A DNA stretch of 26,416 nt. Source: CAXDOZ01 sp963991145 (GTDB taxonomy: Bacteria > Bacteroidota > Bacteroidia > Chitinophagales > JABDMM01). The notes beneath the pieces were generated by a model, which saw only the letters and a list, made by a program, of their open reading frames with translations, was not told the origin of the DNA and made no database searches. Positions 13,885 through 22,397 of this stretch are shown piece after piece. The position numbers and the translations under genes are program-made. Location of the stretch: the NCBI GenBank assembly GCA_963991145.1, contig CAXDOZ010000024.1, forward strand, positions 1 to 26,416, read 5' to 3'. The stretch's first letter is position 1, and every line of letters starts with the position of its first letter.

Positions 13885-16800
13885 TTACCAAAGCAATAGA
13901 AGGTTTCCAGTTTCAGCTTCAAACTCAAATCCATCAACTCGATTGACTTTTATCAGGTATATGTAGTTTCCTGAAGGCTGTAGTTCTCCTTTATAGGTTC
14001 CATCCCATTTTTGTAGTCCCAGAGCCGGACCATCGAAGATCATTTGCCCCCAACGGTTAAACACCCTAAAAGTCTCAATCTCATATTCGTTTCTTCGATC
14101 TACTATTTCAAAGAAATCGTTATCGCCATCTCCATTCGGAGTGAAGACATTAGGTATCCCATAATTTGGTGAAGGAACATGACCAGGCACATAAACTAAA
14201 ATTGTGGTATCGCAGCCATTAGCATCCTCAATCAGCACAGAGTATTCACCAACAATTAGATTTTCAAACTCCGGACTAACTTGAGTAGTAATTCCATTAT
14301 CAATCGAGTACATGATCTGAGGAGTTCCACCCGAAGTGTTCAGAGAAAATCCTCCATCATCTCCATATAGATAGTAAACAGAATCAATTGAGTTGATGGA
14401 GCTTACAATTGGAGCCGGTTGATTTACAATTCTATTCTCCTCTGCGGCGCAGTTATTTGCATCTTTTACAGTTATGGTGTAAGATCCGGCCGGCAGGTTT
14501 TGGAAATCTCCATTGGATTGAAATTGGCCACCATTGATAGAATATAAATATGGAGGTTTATTTCCTGTAGCTGAGACAGATAAAGTTCCAGTCGTTCCAC
14601 CGTTGCAAAGAACATCCTGAGCAGTCACCTGAAAGGCAAATGGTGGATTTTGAGCAACTGGATAATTTCCCTGAACTCTGCATCCATTATCATCAATGAT
14701 TGTGATTGTGTATATATCTGCTTCCAGGTTATCGAAGAAGCCAGTTGATTGGAAACTTCCATTGTTTAGAGAGTACTGAAAAGGAGAAGTTCCTCCAGTG
14801 GCCTGAACAGTAAGGCTACCATCAGAGTCACCATAACAAGTAACTGAATCGACCTGAGACAGATTAGAACCAAGCGGCATTGGTTCAAGTATCTCTGCCC
14901 ATGCTGTATCCTCACAGCCATTCTGGTCAATCGCCTTTAAAACATACCATCCACCCGGTAGACCATTAAAAAATGGTGAGCTACCATAAGGGTTGTTATC
15001 TAGTGCAAATTGATAGTTAGGAGTACCTCCTTGAGCACCTATTACCAAAGATCCATTGCTTTCCCCATAGCATTTTACACTATCCATATTCGCAAGGAAA
15101 GCATTTAGGGGAGTAGGTTCAGGGACAACTACCGGATAACTAGTGTCACAGCCCTTGATATCTATAATCTGTAGCTGGTAATTGCCACTGTTTAGATTAT
15201 TGAATTGGTTTGAGGATTGAGGCAGTCCAGTACCAATAGTATATGAATACGGCTGACTTCCTCCCTGCATAACTACTGTAAATGATCCGCTGGCTTCACC
15301 AGAGCAGTTTGCAGAGTCAATTATCAAAGCGTCGATCTCAATTGCTGCAGGTTCAGCAACTTGTTCCAGAATACTATCCGCACAACCGTTTACGTCCTCA
15401 ACTAAAACAGAGTGAAGACCTGCGGTCAGATTAGTAAAGAGTGGCTGGTTTGACCATGAACCTCCATCTAATGAATACCTGTAAGGCCTAATACCACCAG
15501 AAGGATTTAAAACAAATACACCATCATCGCCACCAGGACATTGAGTGCTATCTGTTTGGCCAAGCAATATTAACTCACCAGGTTGACCTACTTTGATCGA
15601 ATAGGAGGTGTCACAACCATATCGATCCCTCATTCTTATAGTATAGGTAGCAGAGGTTAAGCTGTCGAACCTTCCTGATTGCTGAAGTAGGCCAAAGTTT
15701 AAGCCGTATCGATAAGGAGCATTTCCTCCTGACCCGGCAATTTGGATTGAACCCTTATTGTCACCGTTGCATTTCGCCGAGTCAATTAGTAATGATGAAA
15801 CCCCAAAGAAAGCTGGTTGAAAAACATCTGCATTTAAGGAATCCTTACAGTTATTGCTGTCTGAAACAACAACTACATAATTTCCTCTAACTAGACTGTC
15901 GAAAACTCCGGAAGACCTTGTGGATTGACCAGATAAGTTGAATCTATAGGCGCCAACACCACCTGTTGCAGATACTTCTAGACTTCCATTATTTCCTCTT
16001 GGGCAAAGTACTGAGTCTACATCTACCAGATTTATATTAACTGGCATTGGTTCTTGAAGGGTGTAGCTATAGGTCGTGTCACAACCCAATCCATCTTTAA
16101 CTCTAATATTATATGGACCTGCTGGAAGATTATTGAAGAAACCCGAGTTAACAAAGGACTGACCATTTATTGAGAAAGTGTAGGGAGATTGCCCTCCTGA
16201 GATTCCCAGATTTATAGCCCCATCGCTTCCACTATTGCATTTTACTTCCGTTAGGGTGGGATTATCAATAAAGTTTGGTTGGGCAATTACAACCAATACG
16301 CTATCTGTAATTACACAAGGCCCCTGACTCACAGTAAAATAGTACTTGTTACTAGTTGCCGGGTTGGCATTTGGATTGAAAATAGAGGCATTACTAAGAC
16401 TGGTATCCTGAATCCAGCCGTAGGTATATTGACCTGAGATTTGGTTTACACTTGCATTGAGTTGTACTCCCCCTCCACTGCACGTTGTGTCATTTTGACC
16501 TGCATCAACAGTAAATGGAGCTCCCTGGACGTCGACAAAAACCGAGTCTGCTCCGCAATTTGATCGCACGGTATACCAGGTAGGAGTTGTATTAGTAGCG
16601 ACTGGATTGGGAATAAATGGATCATTGAGCCCCAGGCTTGGGGTCCATGTAAATGTATCACCACCAACAGCTGTTAATTGTACAGGTCTTTCGCAAAGAA
16701 TGAAAGTATCGGGACCTGCATCCATAATTGAATCCACAATTACGGTTATACCATAAATCGAAGTAGCTGCAACAGGACAACCATTATCCGTAAGCGATAC

Positions 16801-17901
16801 AATGAAAGTATGTAAACCTTGGTCTGCATTTGTAGGTGTCCACGAGAAGCTTGCACCTAGAGTACTTCCAGATCCATTTGGTATAAATGACGCCCCGGGG
16901 ATTTGCTGAGCAATATTGGAGGTCATTGTAAGAGTATGGAAGTCGGGATCAGTGGCAGTTAAATTGAATGCCAGTGTGGTATTGGGACAAACTCTTGCTA
17001 TGAAAGGGTCTATTGTATCCCCTCCGGAAATGTTCTCCAATCCGTTAATTGTTGCGGATTGATTTGAGCAATTAAGGACAGTAATCTGAATATCTCTTGT
17101 GGTGGTTCCAATCAGAATTCCGTTTCTATATTCTGAAACCTGAACAGCTAAAACTCCTACTTGAATTTGACTCGGGGTAAAAGACATGTTCCCGTTAGTA
17201 GAGTTTAAATTGAATGTTCCTGACTGAGTAGCAACTGGATAAGTAGGGCTGTAAGGACTGTTGAAATTTGCAAAACTGGAGCTACTACTTCTTGGTTGAA
17301 CTAATTGGAATACTAAACTATCTCCGTCTGCATCAATTGCACCTTGATTATAGTTGATATTGTTATTCACACAAACGTAGGGAACAGGAATTGTAGTAAA
17401 AGTAGGAGAGGAGTTACAGGGTGCTACAGCGCTGTTTAATGTTGCCTGAACCCATAAGGTACCAGAGGGTCCTGTTGTAATTGCTCCATTTCTGGCATTG
17501 ATTCCGGCACCAAACACCCAGTTTGAACAAGGTGCCAAATTATTAATGGTAGCTTGGTAAGTATACTTTTGAACTCCTGGCAGACTTCCTCCTCTGCATC
17601 TACTTTGGTTGATTTGAGCCGGACAAAGTGGAGATACTTCAACTCCAGCACCTACTCTAAACATGGTAATAGAGCCAGATCCACATGAAGAGGTATAACT
17701 CAGCCCTACAGAAGAGGGTGCACTAATTCCAGCGCAATCACGATAGAAATCAAAGGTTACCCTGTAGGTGTTTGTTGCAGGGTTTATACATTCATAATAT
17801 ATATCTGCCCCCATTGCATGGGATGCATATATATCATTACTTTTAGTTGAGAAAATGAGGGTCAGAATAGCGAAGACTCCCAAGCGTAAAGAGTTCTCCA
17901 T
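13885..17901 (-). CDS. Large surface adhesin with SprB repeats and type B (CHU_C) type IX sorting domain
   Basis: A 1338-residue secreted protein. The N-terminal leader is followed by ASHAMGADIYYECI and TFDFYRDCAG, a motif common at the mature start of Bacteroidota surface proteins. Residues ~60-400 include Ig/cadherin-like segments (GAIDADGDSLVFQLVQP, NLTATDPDFHTLTMTSN). Two PKD-like modules span roughly 395-540. Nine SprB-type repeats of about 77 residues fill ~545-1237, each with the pattern DSxxCxGxxDGS, SGGxxPYxYSxNxG, FxNLxAGxYxIxVxDxNGC. The end is the gliding-motility type B domain: GIPNVFTPNGDGDNDFFEI, FRVFNRWGQMIF, WDGTYKGELQPSGNYIYLI. Such proteins are moved to the cell surface by type IX secretion and often serve adhesion or gliding. 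PorP/SprF is the next gene. Not SprB itself, which is several times longer. Confidence 0.92.
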   Translation of the reverse strand: MENSLRLGVFAILTLIFSTKSNDIYASHAMGADIYYECINPATNTYRVTFDFYRDCAGISAPSSVGLSYTSSCGSGSITMFRVGAGVEVSPLCPAQINQSRCRGGSLPGVQKYTYQATINNLAPCSNWVFGAGINARNGAITTGPSGTLWVQATLNSAVAPCNSSPTFTTIPVPYVCVNNNINYNQGAIDADGDSLVFQLVQPRSSSSSFANFNSPYSPTYPVATQSGTFNLNSTNGNMSFTPSQIQVGVLAVQVSEYRNGILIGTTTRDIQITVLNCSNQSATINGLENISGGDTIDPFIARVCPNTTLAFNLTATDPDFHTLTMTSNIAQQIPGASFIPNGSGSTLGASFSWTPTNADQGLHTFIVSLTDNGCPVAATSIYGITVIVDSIMDAGPDTFILCERPVQLTAVGGDTFTWTPSLGLNDPFIPNPVATNTTPTWYTVRSNCGADSVFVDVQGAPFTVDAGQNDTTCSGGGVQLNASVNQISGQYTYGWIQDTSLSNASIFNPNANPATSNKYYFTVSQGPCVITDSVLVVIAQPNFIDNPTLTEVKCNSGSDGAINLGISGGQSPYTFSINGQSFVNSGFFNNLPAGPYNIRVKDGLGCDTTYSYTLQEPMPVNINLVDVDSVLCPRGNNGSLEVSATGGVGAYRFNLSGQSTRSSGVFDSLVRGNYVVVVSDSNNCKDSLNADVFQPAFFGVSSLLIDSAKCNGDNKGSIQIAGSGGNAPYRYGLNFGLLQQSGRFDSLTSATYTIRMRDRYGCDTSYSIKVGQPGELILLGQTDSTQCPGGDDGVFVLNPSGGIRPYRYSLDGGSWSNQPLFTNLTAGLHSVLVEDVNGCADSILEQVAEPAAIEIDALIIDSANCSGEASGSFTVVMQGGSQPYSYTIGTGLPQSSNQFNNLNSGNYQLQIIDIKGCDTSYPVVVPEPTPLNAFLANMDSVKCYGESNGSLVIGAQGGTPNYQFALDNNPYGSSPFFNGLPGGWYVLKAIDQNGCEDTAWAEILEPMPLGSNLSQVDSVTCYGDSDGSLTVQATGGTSPFQYSLNNGSFQSTGFFDNLEADIYTITIIDDNGCRVQGNYPVAQNPPFAFQVTAQDVLCNGGTTGTLSVSATGNKPPYLYSINGGQFQSNGDFQNLPAGSYTITVKDANNCAAEENRIVNQPAPIVSSINSIDSVYYLYGDDGGFSLNTSGGTPQIMYSIDNGITTQVSPEFENLIVGEYSVLIEDANGCDTTILVYVPGHVPSPNYGIPNVFTPNGDGDNDFFEIVDRRNEYEIETFRVFNRWGQMIFDGPALGLQKWDGTYKGELQPSGNYIYLIKVNRVDGFEFEAETGNLLLLW
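14190..16272 (-). repeat. Nine tandem SprB-type protein repeats (~231 bp each)
   Basis: Residues about 545-1237 of the large adhesin consist of nine copies of a ~77-residue unit. Each has a Cys near its start (VKCNSGS, VLCPRGN, AKCNGDN, TQCPGGD, ANCSGEA, VKCYGES, VTCYGDS, VLCNGGT) and one near its end (LGCDTTY, NNCKDSL and so on), probably a disulphide pair. The ninth copy reads VYYLYGD where the first Cys is expected. The copies are well diverged, so this is an old expansion. Confidence 0.85.
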
Positions 17902-18302
17902 AGGTGTTTGCGTTTCAGTTGGTTAGGTAGGTAATTGTTGCAATTGCAAAACTACGGTTGCGCACCTGCTTGGAGAAGGTTAAAAAGTAGCAAACCCTTA
18001 CATTAAATTGGGGTGAATTTTAATGCATTTTTGAGCTCCAGCTCTGAAAAAGTCTTTATTGACAGCATTCTCGTATAGGGAAGGACCTAACCTATAGATT
18101 AAGTTTCTTGAAATTTGAACAGCCCTCTTTGAAGGATGGGATCAAAGTATGGACAAAAAAATTGGAGTATCTCAAGTTGCCTTTCGATACCCCAAACAAG
18201 GAAGCCTAAATTCATTGAATTCATCTAATTACTGTGCCATTGCACTAAAACCATATCAATAGTAAGGCCTAAGCAAACCAATAGCAATACCATGAAAAGG
18301 TG
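17902..18302. other. Non-coding gap between adhesin gene and aconitase terminator
   Basis: No convincing gene lies here. It holds the presumed promoter of the adhesin gene at its left end, and a short inverted repeat (TATAGG, 11 bp, CCTATA at 18074-18096) of unknown meaning. Plus-strand frames of 30 and 37 codons near 18136 and 18149 look like chance. Confidence 0.6.
17947..17954 (-). promoter_or_regulatory. Candidate -7 element for the adhesin-PorP/SprF operon
   Basis: On the minus strand TAGTTTTG matches TAnnTTTG and lies 46 bp before the ATG at 17901. No TTG is seen at the normal distance upstream, so only the -7 part is supported. A perfect 12-bp palindrome (TTGCAATTGCAA, 17938-17949) overlaps its downstream end and the expected start of transcription. 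Confidence 0.4.
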
Positions 18303-18339
18303 AAAAAAAAGCCTCCAGCCCAAATTTTGGGTGGAGGCT
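18303..18339 (-). terminator. Rho-independent terminator of aconitase
   Basis: On the minus strand AGCCTCCACCCAAAA and TTTGGGCTGGAGGCT form a long GC-rich stem, with one bulged G in the second arm, followed by TTTTTTTT. It begins 22 bp after the aconitase stop. Confidence 0.9.
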
Positions 18340-18360
18340 CATTTGTTTTTAGAGTTGATC

Positions 18361-20628
18361 TTAAGCCTTTAGTTCGGCCTTGATAAGATTCAAAGCACTT
18401 CCCGCTTTAAACCATTCAATCTGAATTGGGCTGTAAGTATGAGCGATCTCAAATGAATGTTTAGTTCCATCTGAGTGGTTAAGGACCATTGTCAAGTTTT
18501 TTCCAGGAGTCAGATCAGTTAGACCATCAATATCAATTAGGTCATCTTCTCTGATCTTATCGTAATCACCTTTATTTACAAAGGTAGCTGCAAGCATTCC
18601 TTGCTTCTTAAGATTGGTCTCGTGAATACGGGCAAAGCTCTTCACAACAACTGCTTTTACTCCAAGGTGACGAGGTTCCATGGCTGCGTGCTCTCTGGAA
18701 GAGCCTTCACCATAGTTTTCATCCCCAACTACTATTGACCCTACACCGGAAGCTTTATATGCTCTTGCAGTATCCGGAACGGCTCCATGCTCTCCGTTTA
18801 ATCCGTTCATAACAGAGTTGGTCTCCTTATTATAAGCATTCACCGCACCAATAAGCAGGTTGTTTGAAATATTATCTAGGTGACCTCGATACTTCAACCA
18901 TGGACCGGCCATTGAAATATGGTCAGTAGTACATTTTCCAAATGCCTTGATCAAAAGTCTCAATCCTTTGAAGTCTTTCCCATCCCATGGTTCGAATGGA
19001 GTAAGAAGTTGAAGCCTATCCGAATCGGGTTTGACTTCTACTACGATGTCCGATCCATTTGCCGCCGGAGCGATAAAACCAGGGTCCTCAACGTCAAATC
19101 CTCTTTCTGGAAGTTCATCTCCGCTTGGAGGATCAAGCATTACATCTTCGCCATCCTTGTTCTTAAGAGTATCAGTCAATGGATTAAAGGTGATATCACC
19201 CGCAATGACCATAGCAGTTACTAGTTCCGGTGAAGCGACAAAGGCATGAGTATTTGGGTTACCGTCATTACGTTTGGCGAAGTTTCGGTTGAATGAAGTA
19301 ATAATAGTATTCTTTCTGCTTGGATCATCTGTATGACGCGACCATTGCCCAATACATGGGCCACAAGCATTTGCAAGAACGACACCTCCGATCTTCTCGA
19401 GCTCTGCTAATTGTCCGTCTCTCTCAACGGTAAAGCGCACCTGCTCTGAGCCTGGAGTAATTGTGAATTCTGATTTGGCTTCCAATCCCTTTTCATCTGC
19501 CTGACGAGCAATTGAAGCAGCTCGGTCAAGATCTTCGTAAGAAGAGTTTGTGCAGGAACCGATCAATCCAACTTCCAGTTTTTGTGGCCAGTCGTTTTGA
19601 GCAAATACTTCTTTAAGTTTCGAAACAGGTGTGGCAAGATCAGGAGTAAATGGACCATTAATATGTGGTTCCAATTCGCTTAAGTTGATCTCAATAACCT
19701 GATCGAAGTACTGCTCCGGATTTGCATAAACCTCGGCATCTCCGGTAAGGTGTTCTTTGATCTGCTTCGCTGCATCAGCAACATCAGCGCGATCCGTGTT
19801 TCTCAGGTAACGATCCATTGACTCATCATAACCGAAAGTGGATGTAGTGGCTCCAATCTCAGCACCCATATTACAGATCGTACCTTTTCCGGTGCATGAC
19901 ATTGACTCTGCACCTTCACCAAAGTATTCTACAATGGCTCCCGTTCCTCCTTTAACGGTAAGGATACCGGCTACTTTAAGGATCACATCTTTTGAGGCTG
20001 TCCAGCCATTAAGCTTACCGGATAGTTTAACACCGATCAACTTTGGCATTTTAAGCTCCCAGGGCATTCCAGCCATTACATCTACTGCATCTGCCCCACC
20101 TACTCCAATAGCTACCATTCCTAAGCCGCCGGCATTTACAGTATGCGAATCCGTTCCGATCATCATCCCGCCTGGAAAGGCGTAGTTTTCAAGAACTACC
20201 TGATGGATGATGCCAGCTCCCGGTTTCCAGAAGCCGATTCCATATTTATTTGAAACTGATTGCAGGAAATTGAAGACTTCATTGTTCTTTATCAAAGCCT
20301 CTTTAAGGTCTTCGCTTGCTCCTGCTTTTGCAAGGATCAGGTGGTCACAATGAACAGTCGATGGAACTGCTACTTTATCTCTACCTGCTTGCATAAATTG
20401 CAGCAAAGCCATTTGAGCAGTGGCATCCTGCATCGCAACTCTATCAGGTGCAAAGTCAACGTAATCCTTGCCTCTGGTGAAATTCTTTAACTCCGTATCA
20501 GCATGTAAATGGCTGTATAGAATTTTTTCTGTTAGTGTTAGCGGTCTGTTGAGCACAGCCTTTGCCTTTTCTATGCGATCGGAAAGATCAGCATAGTAAT
20601 TCTTGATCATGTCTAAATCAAATGCCAT
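18361..20628 (-). CDS. acn: Aconitate hydratase (mitochondrial-type aconitase)
   Basis: The 755-residue enzyme isomerises citrate to isocitrate in the TCA cycle using a [4Fe-4S] cluster. The three cluster cysteines are Cys359 (GSCTNSSYEDL), Cys422 and Cys425 (ANACGPCIGQW). DRVAMQDATAQMALLQFMQ, SDSHTVNAGGLGMVAIGVGGAD and GDENYGEGSSREHAAMEPRHLG are family signatures; the last holds the swivel-domain active-site Ser and Arg. Size and motifs match the mitochondrial-type branch common in Bacteroidota rather than bacterial AcnA (~890) or AcnB. It is a single-gene unit: a strong terminator follows, and the ABC permease upstream is divergent. A leader of about 100 bases with two inverted repeats precedes the ATG if the predicted promoter is right. 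Confidence 0.96.
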   Translation of the reverse strand: MAFDLDMIKNYYADLSDRIEKAKAVLNRPLTLTEKILYSHLHADTELKNFTRGKDYVDFAPDRVAMQDATAQMALLQFMQAGRDKVAVPSTVHCDHLILAKAGASEDLKEALIKNNEVFNFLQSVSNKYGIGFWKPGAGIIHQVVLENYAFPGGMMIGTDSHTVNAGGLGMVAIGVGGADAVDVMAGMPWELKMPKLIGVKLSGKLNGWTASKDVILKVAGILTVKGGTGAIVEYFGEGAESMSCTGKGTICNMGAEIGATTSTFGYDESMDRYLRNTDRADVADAAKQIKEHLTGDAEVYANPEQYFDQVIEINLSELEPHINGPFTPDLATPVSKLKEVFAQNDWPQKLEVGLIGSCTNSSYEDLDRAASIARQADEKGLEAKSEFTITPGSEQVRFTVERDGQLAELEKIGGVVLANACGPCIGQWSRHTDDPSRKNTIITSFNRNFAKRNDGNPNTHAFVASPELVTAMVIAGDITFNPLTDTLKNKDGEDVMLDPPSGDELPERGFDVEDPGFIAPAANGSDIVVEVKPDSDRLQLLTPFEPWDGKDFKGLRLLIKAFGKCTTDHISMAGPWLKYRGHLDNISNNLLIGAVNAYNKETNSVMNGLNGEHGAVPDTARAYKASGVGSIVVGDENYGEGSSREHAAMEPRHLGVKAVVVKSFARIHETNLKKQGMLAATFVNKGDYDKIREDDLIDIDGLTDLTPGKNLTMVLNHSDGTKHSFEIAHTYSPIQIEWFKAGSALNLIKAELKA

Positions 20629-20681
20629 AGAGAGGATGGTTTAAGTGCCTTTTATGGGGAAGGCAGTTAGAAAATAGGTAG

Positions 20682-20741
20682 TTCTCCAAAGTAGGAGAAA
20701 CTCTGGTCTTCAAACAAAAAATGCAGCCAAAAATATGCTGC
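20682..20741 (-). promoter_or_regulatory. Candidate aconitase promoter and leader inverted repeats
   Basis: On the minus strand TATTTTTG (20735-20728) matches the phylum's -7 element; no well-placed TTG is seen. It sits inside an inverted repeat GCAGC-N9-GCTGC (20723-20741). Downstream, in the would-be leader, TTCTCC-N6-GGAGAA (20682-20699) forms a perfect 6-bp stem. These could be operator and leader elements, but the stems are short. Confidence 0.35.
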
Positions 20742-20863
20742 AAATTATTCAATTCAGTGAATGACTTAATGTGGTATGAGTCTGTTATGTTGGTCTGTTC
20801 CTTCAAGTAGATGGTCTGAAAGATTAACGATATGACTTGTCTCTTTGTTTAATTTAGCGACTG

Positions 20864-22093
20864 ATGAAATGGCTTGAATACATTAAGCTCGCAATGCGCA
20901 GCATTCGGGTAAATCTCCTTCGTTCCCTGCTTACTCTTGGGATTATCGCTTTAGGGATCATGGCGCTGGTTGGGATCCTGACAGCTATCAGTGGGATTGA
21001 AGGGAGTATAAGAAGCAATTTCAGCAATATGGGCTCAAACACATTCACTCTTATTAATAGAAGTGAGGTGATTAGTTCAGGAGGAGAGCAGGAAACAGTC
21101 TACCACTCAGATATTACAATGGATCAGGCTCTTCGATTCAAAGAGGAATACGACTATCCTTCTTTGATCAGCTTTTATTTCTACGCAGCTAGCAGCGTTA
21201 GAATTCAGTACCAATCAGAGAAATCAAACCCTGTGGTGAATATGGTTGGAGTTGACGAAAATTACCTAAAGATCAATGGCTACGAGTTTAAGACCGGCAG
21301 GAACTTCAGCCCTACTGAGATGGAGAATGGCAATGATCTGGCCATTCTGGGAGAAAGGTCTACTGCTCTGGTTTTCCCTGGGGCAGAAGAGGCAATTGGA
21401 AAGACATTCACTGCTGATAATAATAAGTACACCGTCATAGGAGTGCTTGAAAGCAAGGGCTCTACAAGAGGTAACTCGGATCAGTTCGTTTTGATCCCAT
21501 ATACCAGTGCAAGGAAGAATTACGGTTCTTCCGGACTAAGTTATCGTGTAAGTGTTCAGGTTGGTGACCCGGAGGAATTGGATCTCGCTATTGATGAAGC
21601 CACTGGTCAGTTTAGAACCGTTCGCGGTTTAGATGCAGCAGAGACAAATGATTTCTCTATTACCAGATCAGACCGTTTAGCGGAGACTCTGATCAGCAAT
21701 CTTCGAAACATTGTTTTTGGAACTGCTCTTATTGGCATCATGACATTGATCGGAGCTGGGATAGGTCTCATGAATATCATGCTGGTTCAGGTTAATGAGC
21801 GCACCAGAGAGATCGGAGTAAGCAAAGCAATTGGAGCTACTAAGACAGATGTGCGAATGCAGTTTCTCATCGAGTCGATCCTGATCTGTCTTATGGGAGG
21901 GCTGCTGGGCATCTTTCTGGGAGTCATGGCAGGAAACGGGGTCTCTAAACTACTCGGTTCTCCATTCTTCATGCCCTGGCAATGGATCGGGCTGGGACTA
22001 AGCTTCTGTTTTATAGTCGGACTAGCAGCTGGGATCTATCCTGCGATCAAAGCGGGTAATCTGAATCCAGTAGAAGCGCTTAGGTACGAGTAA
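20864..22093 (+). CDS. ABC transporter permease, MacB/FtsX type
   Basis: The 409-residue protein has the MacB layout: one N-terminal membrane helix (about 18-42, LLRSLLTLGIIALGIMALVG), a periplasmic core domain to ~275, then three membrane helices (about 282-306, 328-352, 371-395). The cytoplasmic loop NERTREIGVSKAIGATKTDVRMQFLIESI and the ending KAGNLNPVEALRYE are strong FtsX-family signatures. Such proteins work with a separate MacB/LolD-like ATPase in tripartite efflux, lipoprotein release or mechanical signalling across the envelope. The ATPase and any membrane-fusion partner are not in this window, so the substrate is unknown. It is divergent from aconitase. TCTCTTTG at 20840 is a one-mismatch -7 candidate with no clear -33. 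Confidence 0.92.
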   Translation: MKWLEYIKLAMRSIRVNLLRSLLTLGIIALGIMALVGILTAISGIEGSIRSNFSNMGSNTFTLINRSEVISSGGEQETVYHSDITMDQALRFKEEYDYPSLISFYFYAASSVRIQYQSEKSNPVVNMVGVDENYLKINGYEFKTGRNFSPTEMENGNDLAILGERSTALVFPGAEEAIGKTFTADNNKYTVIGVLESKGSTRGNSDQFVLIPYTSARKNYGSSGLSYRVSVQVGDPEELDLAIDEATGQFRTVRGLDAAETNDFSITRSDRLAETLISNLRNIVFGTALIGIMTLIGAGIGLMNIMLVQVNERTREIGVSKAIGATKTDVRMQFLIESILICLMGGLLGIFLGVMAGNGVSKLLGSPFFMPWQWIGLGLSFCFIVGLAAGIYPAIKAGNLNPVEALRYE

Positions 22094-22173
22094 TTCTTTC
22101 TGATCAGACCAAATCACATTTACATTCTGGTTTTTTAGGGGCAAATGGGGAGCTTGCTATTCAATTTTGAATT

Positions 22174-22205
22174 GACAAAGTGGCAAAATGACAAAATGGC
22201 AAAGG
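22174..22205. repeat. 8-bp tandem repeat, four units
   Basis: Units GACAAAGT, GGCAAAAT, GACAAAAT and GGCAAAGG follow one another without gaps. Confidence 0.7.
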
Positions 22206-22232
22206 GAATTGTGCTAGGCTTCTCATTTTTTT

Positions 22233-22290
22233 ATCAGCACATCACTTCGTCCTACGTAGCCTTGGCGTAGTAGGAGCACATCAGCACATC
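22233..22290. repeat. Palindrome flanked by 11-bp direct repeats
   Basis: ATCAGCACATC occurs at both ends (22233-22243, 22280-22290). Between them TCCTAC (22250-22255) and GTAGGA (22270-22275) pair around GTAGCCTTGGCGTA. The layout is that of a tiny mobile repeat with duplicated flanks, but no transposase is near. Confidence 0.55.
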
Positions 22291-22297
22291 AAAACCT

Positions 22298-22324
22298 CCT
22301 CTGTGTTCTCTGTGTCCTCTGTGG
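22298..22324. repeat. 9-bp tandem repeat, three units
   Basis: CCTCTGTGT, TCTCTGTGT and CCTCTGTGG follow one another directly. On the minus strand this reads as the ACCACAGAGGACACAGAG type. Confidence 0.65.
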
Positions 22325-22343
22325 TTCGCCTCATTTATCCCAA

Positions 22344-22375
22344 CAAAAAAAGCCGAACCTTGCGGCCCGGCTTCT
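22344..22375 (-). terminator. Rho-independent terminator of the LamG-repeat gene
   Basis: On the minus strand AAGCCGGGCC-GCAA-GGTTCGGCTT forms a 10-bp stem (two G-U pairs) capped by a GNRA tetraloop and followed by a T-run. It starts 25 bp after the stop of the LamG gene. An almost identical copy ends rplI. Confidence 0.9.
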
Positions 22376-22397
22376 ATCTTAACTTGTAAAGGATCTA

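Larger units (their letters stand above)
22094..22343. other. Intergenic region with a mosaic of short-period repeats
   Basis: No gene is seen between the convergent ABC permease and LamG genes. From left to right it holds four 8-bp units of (G)RCAAAAT type (22174-22205), a palindrome TCCTAC...GTAGGA (22250-22275) flanked by direct repeats ATCAGCACATC (22233-22243 and 22280-22290), and three 9-bp units of CTCTGTGT type (22298-22324). The LamG terminator follows. Confidence 0.75.

Noticed and set aside
14190..16272. Regular ~231-bp periodicity as a CRISPR or DNA-level satellite
   Set aside because: The repetition is in the protein (SprB units); the DNA copies are well diverged and remain in frame.
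18149..18262. 37-codon plus-strand frame (MDKKIGVSQVAFRYPK)
   Set aside because: Short, no promoter or recognisable feature, in a gap with many stops; chance is the simpler reading.
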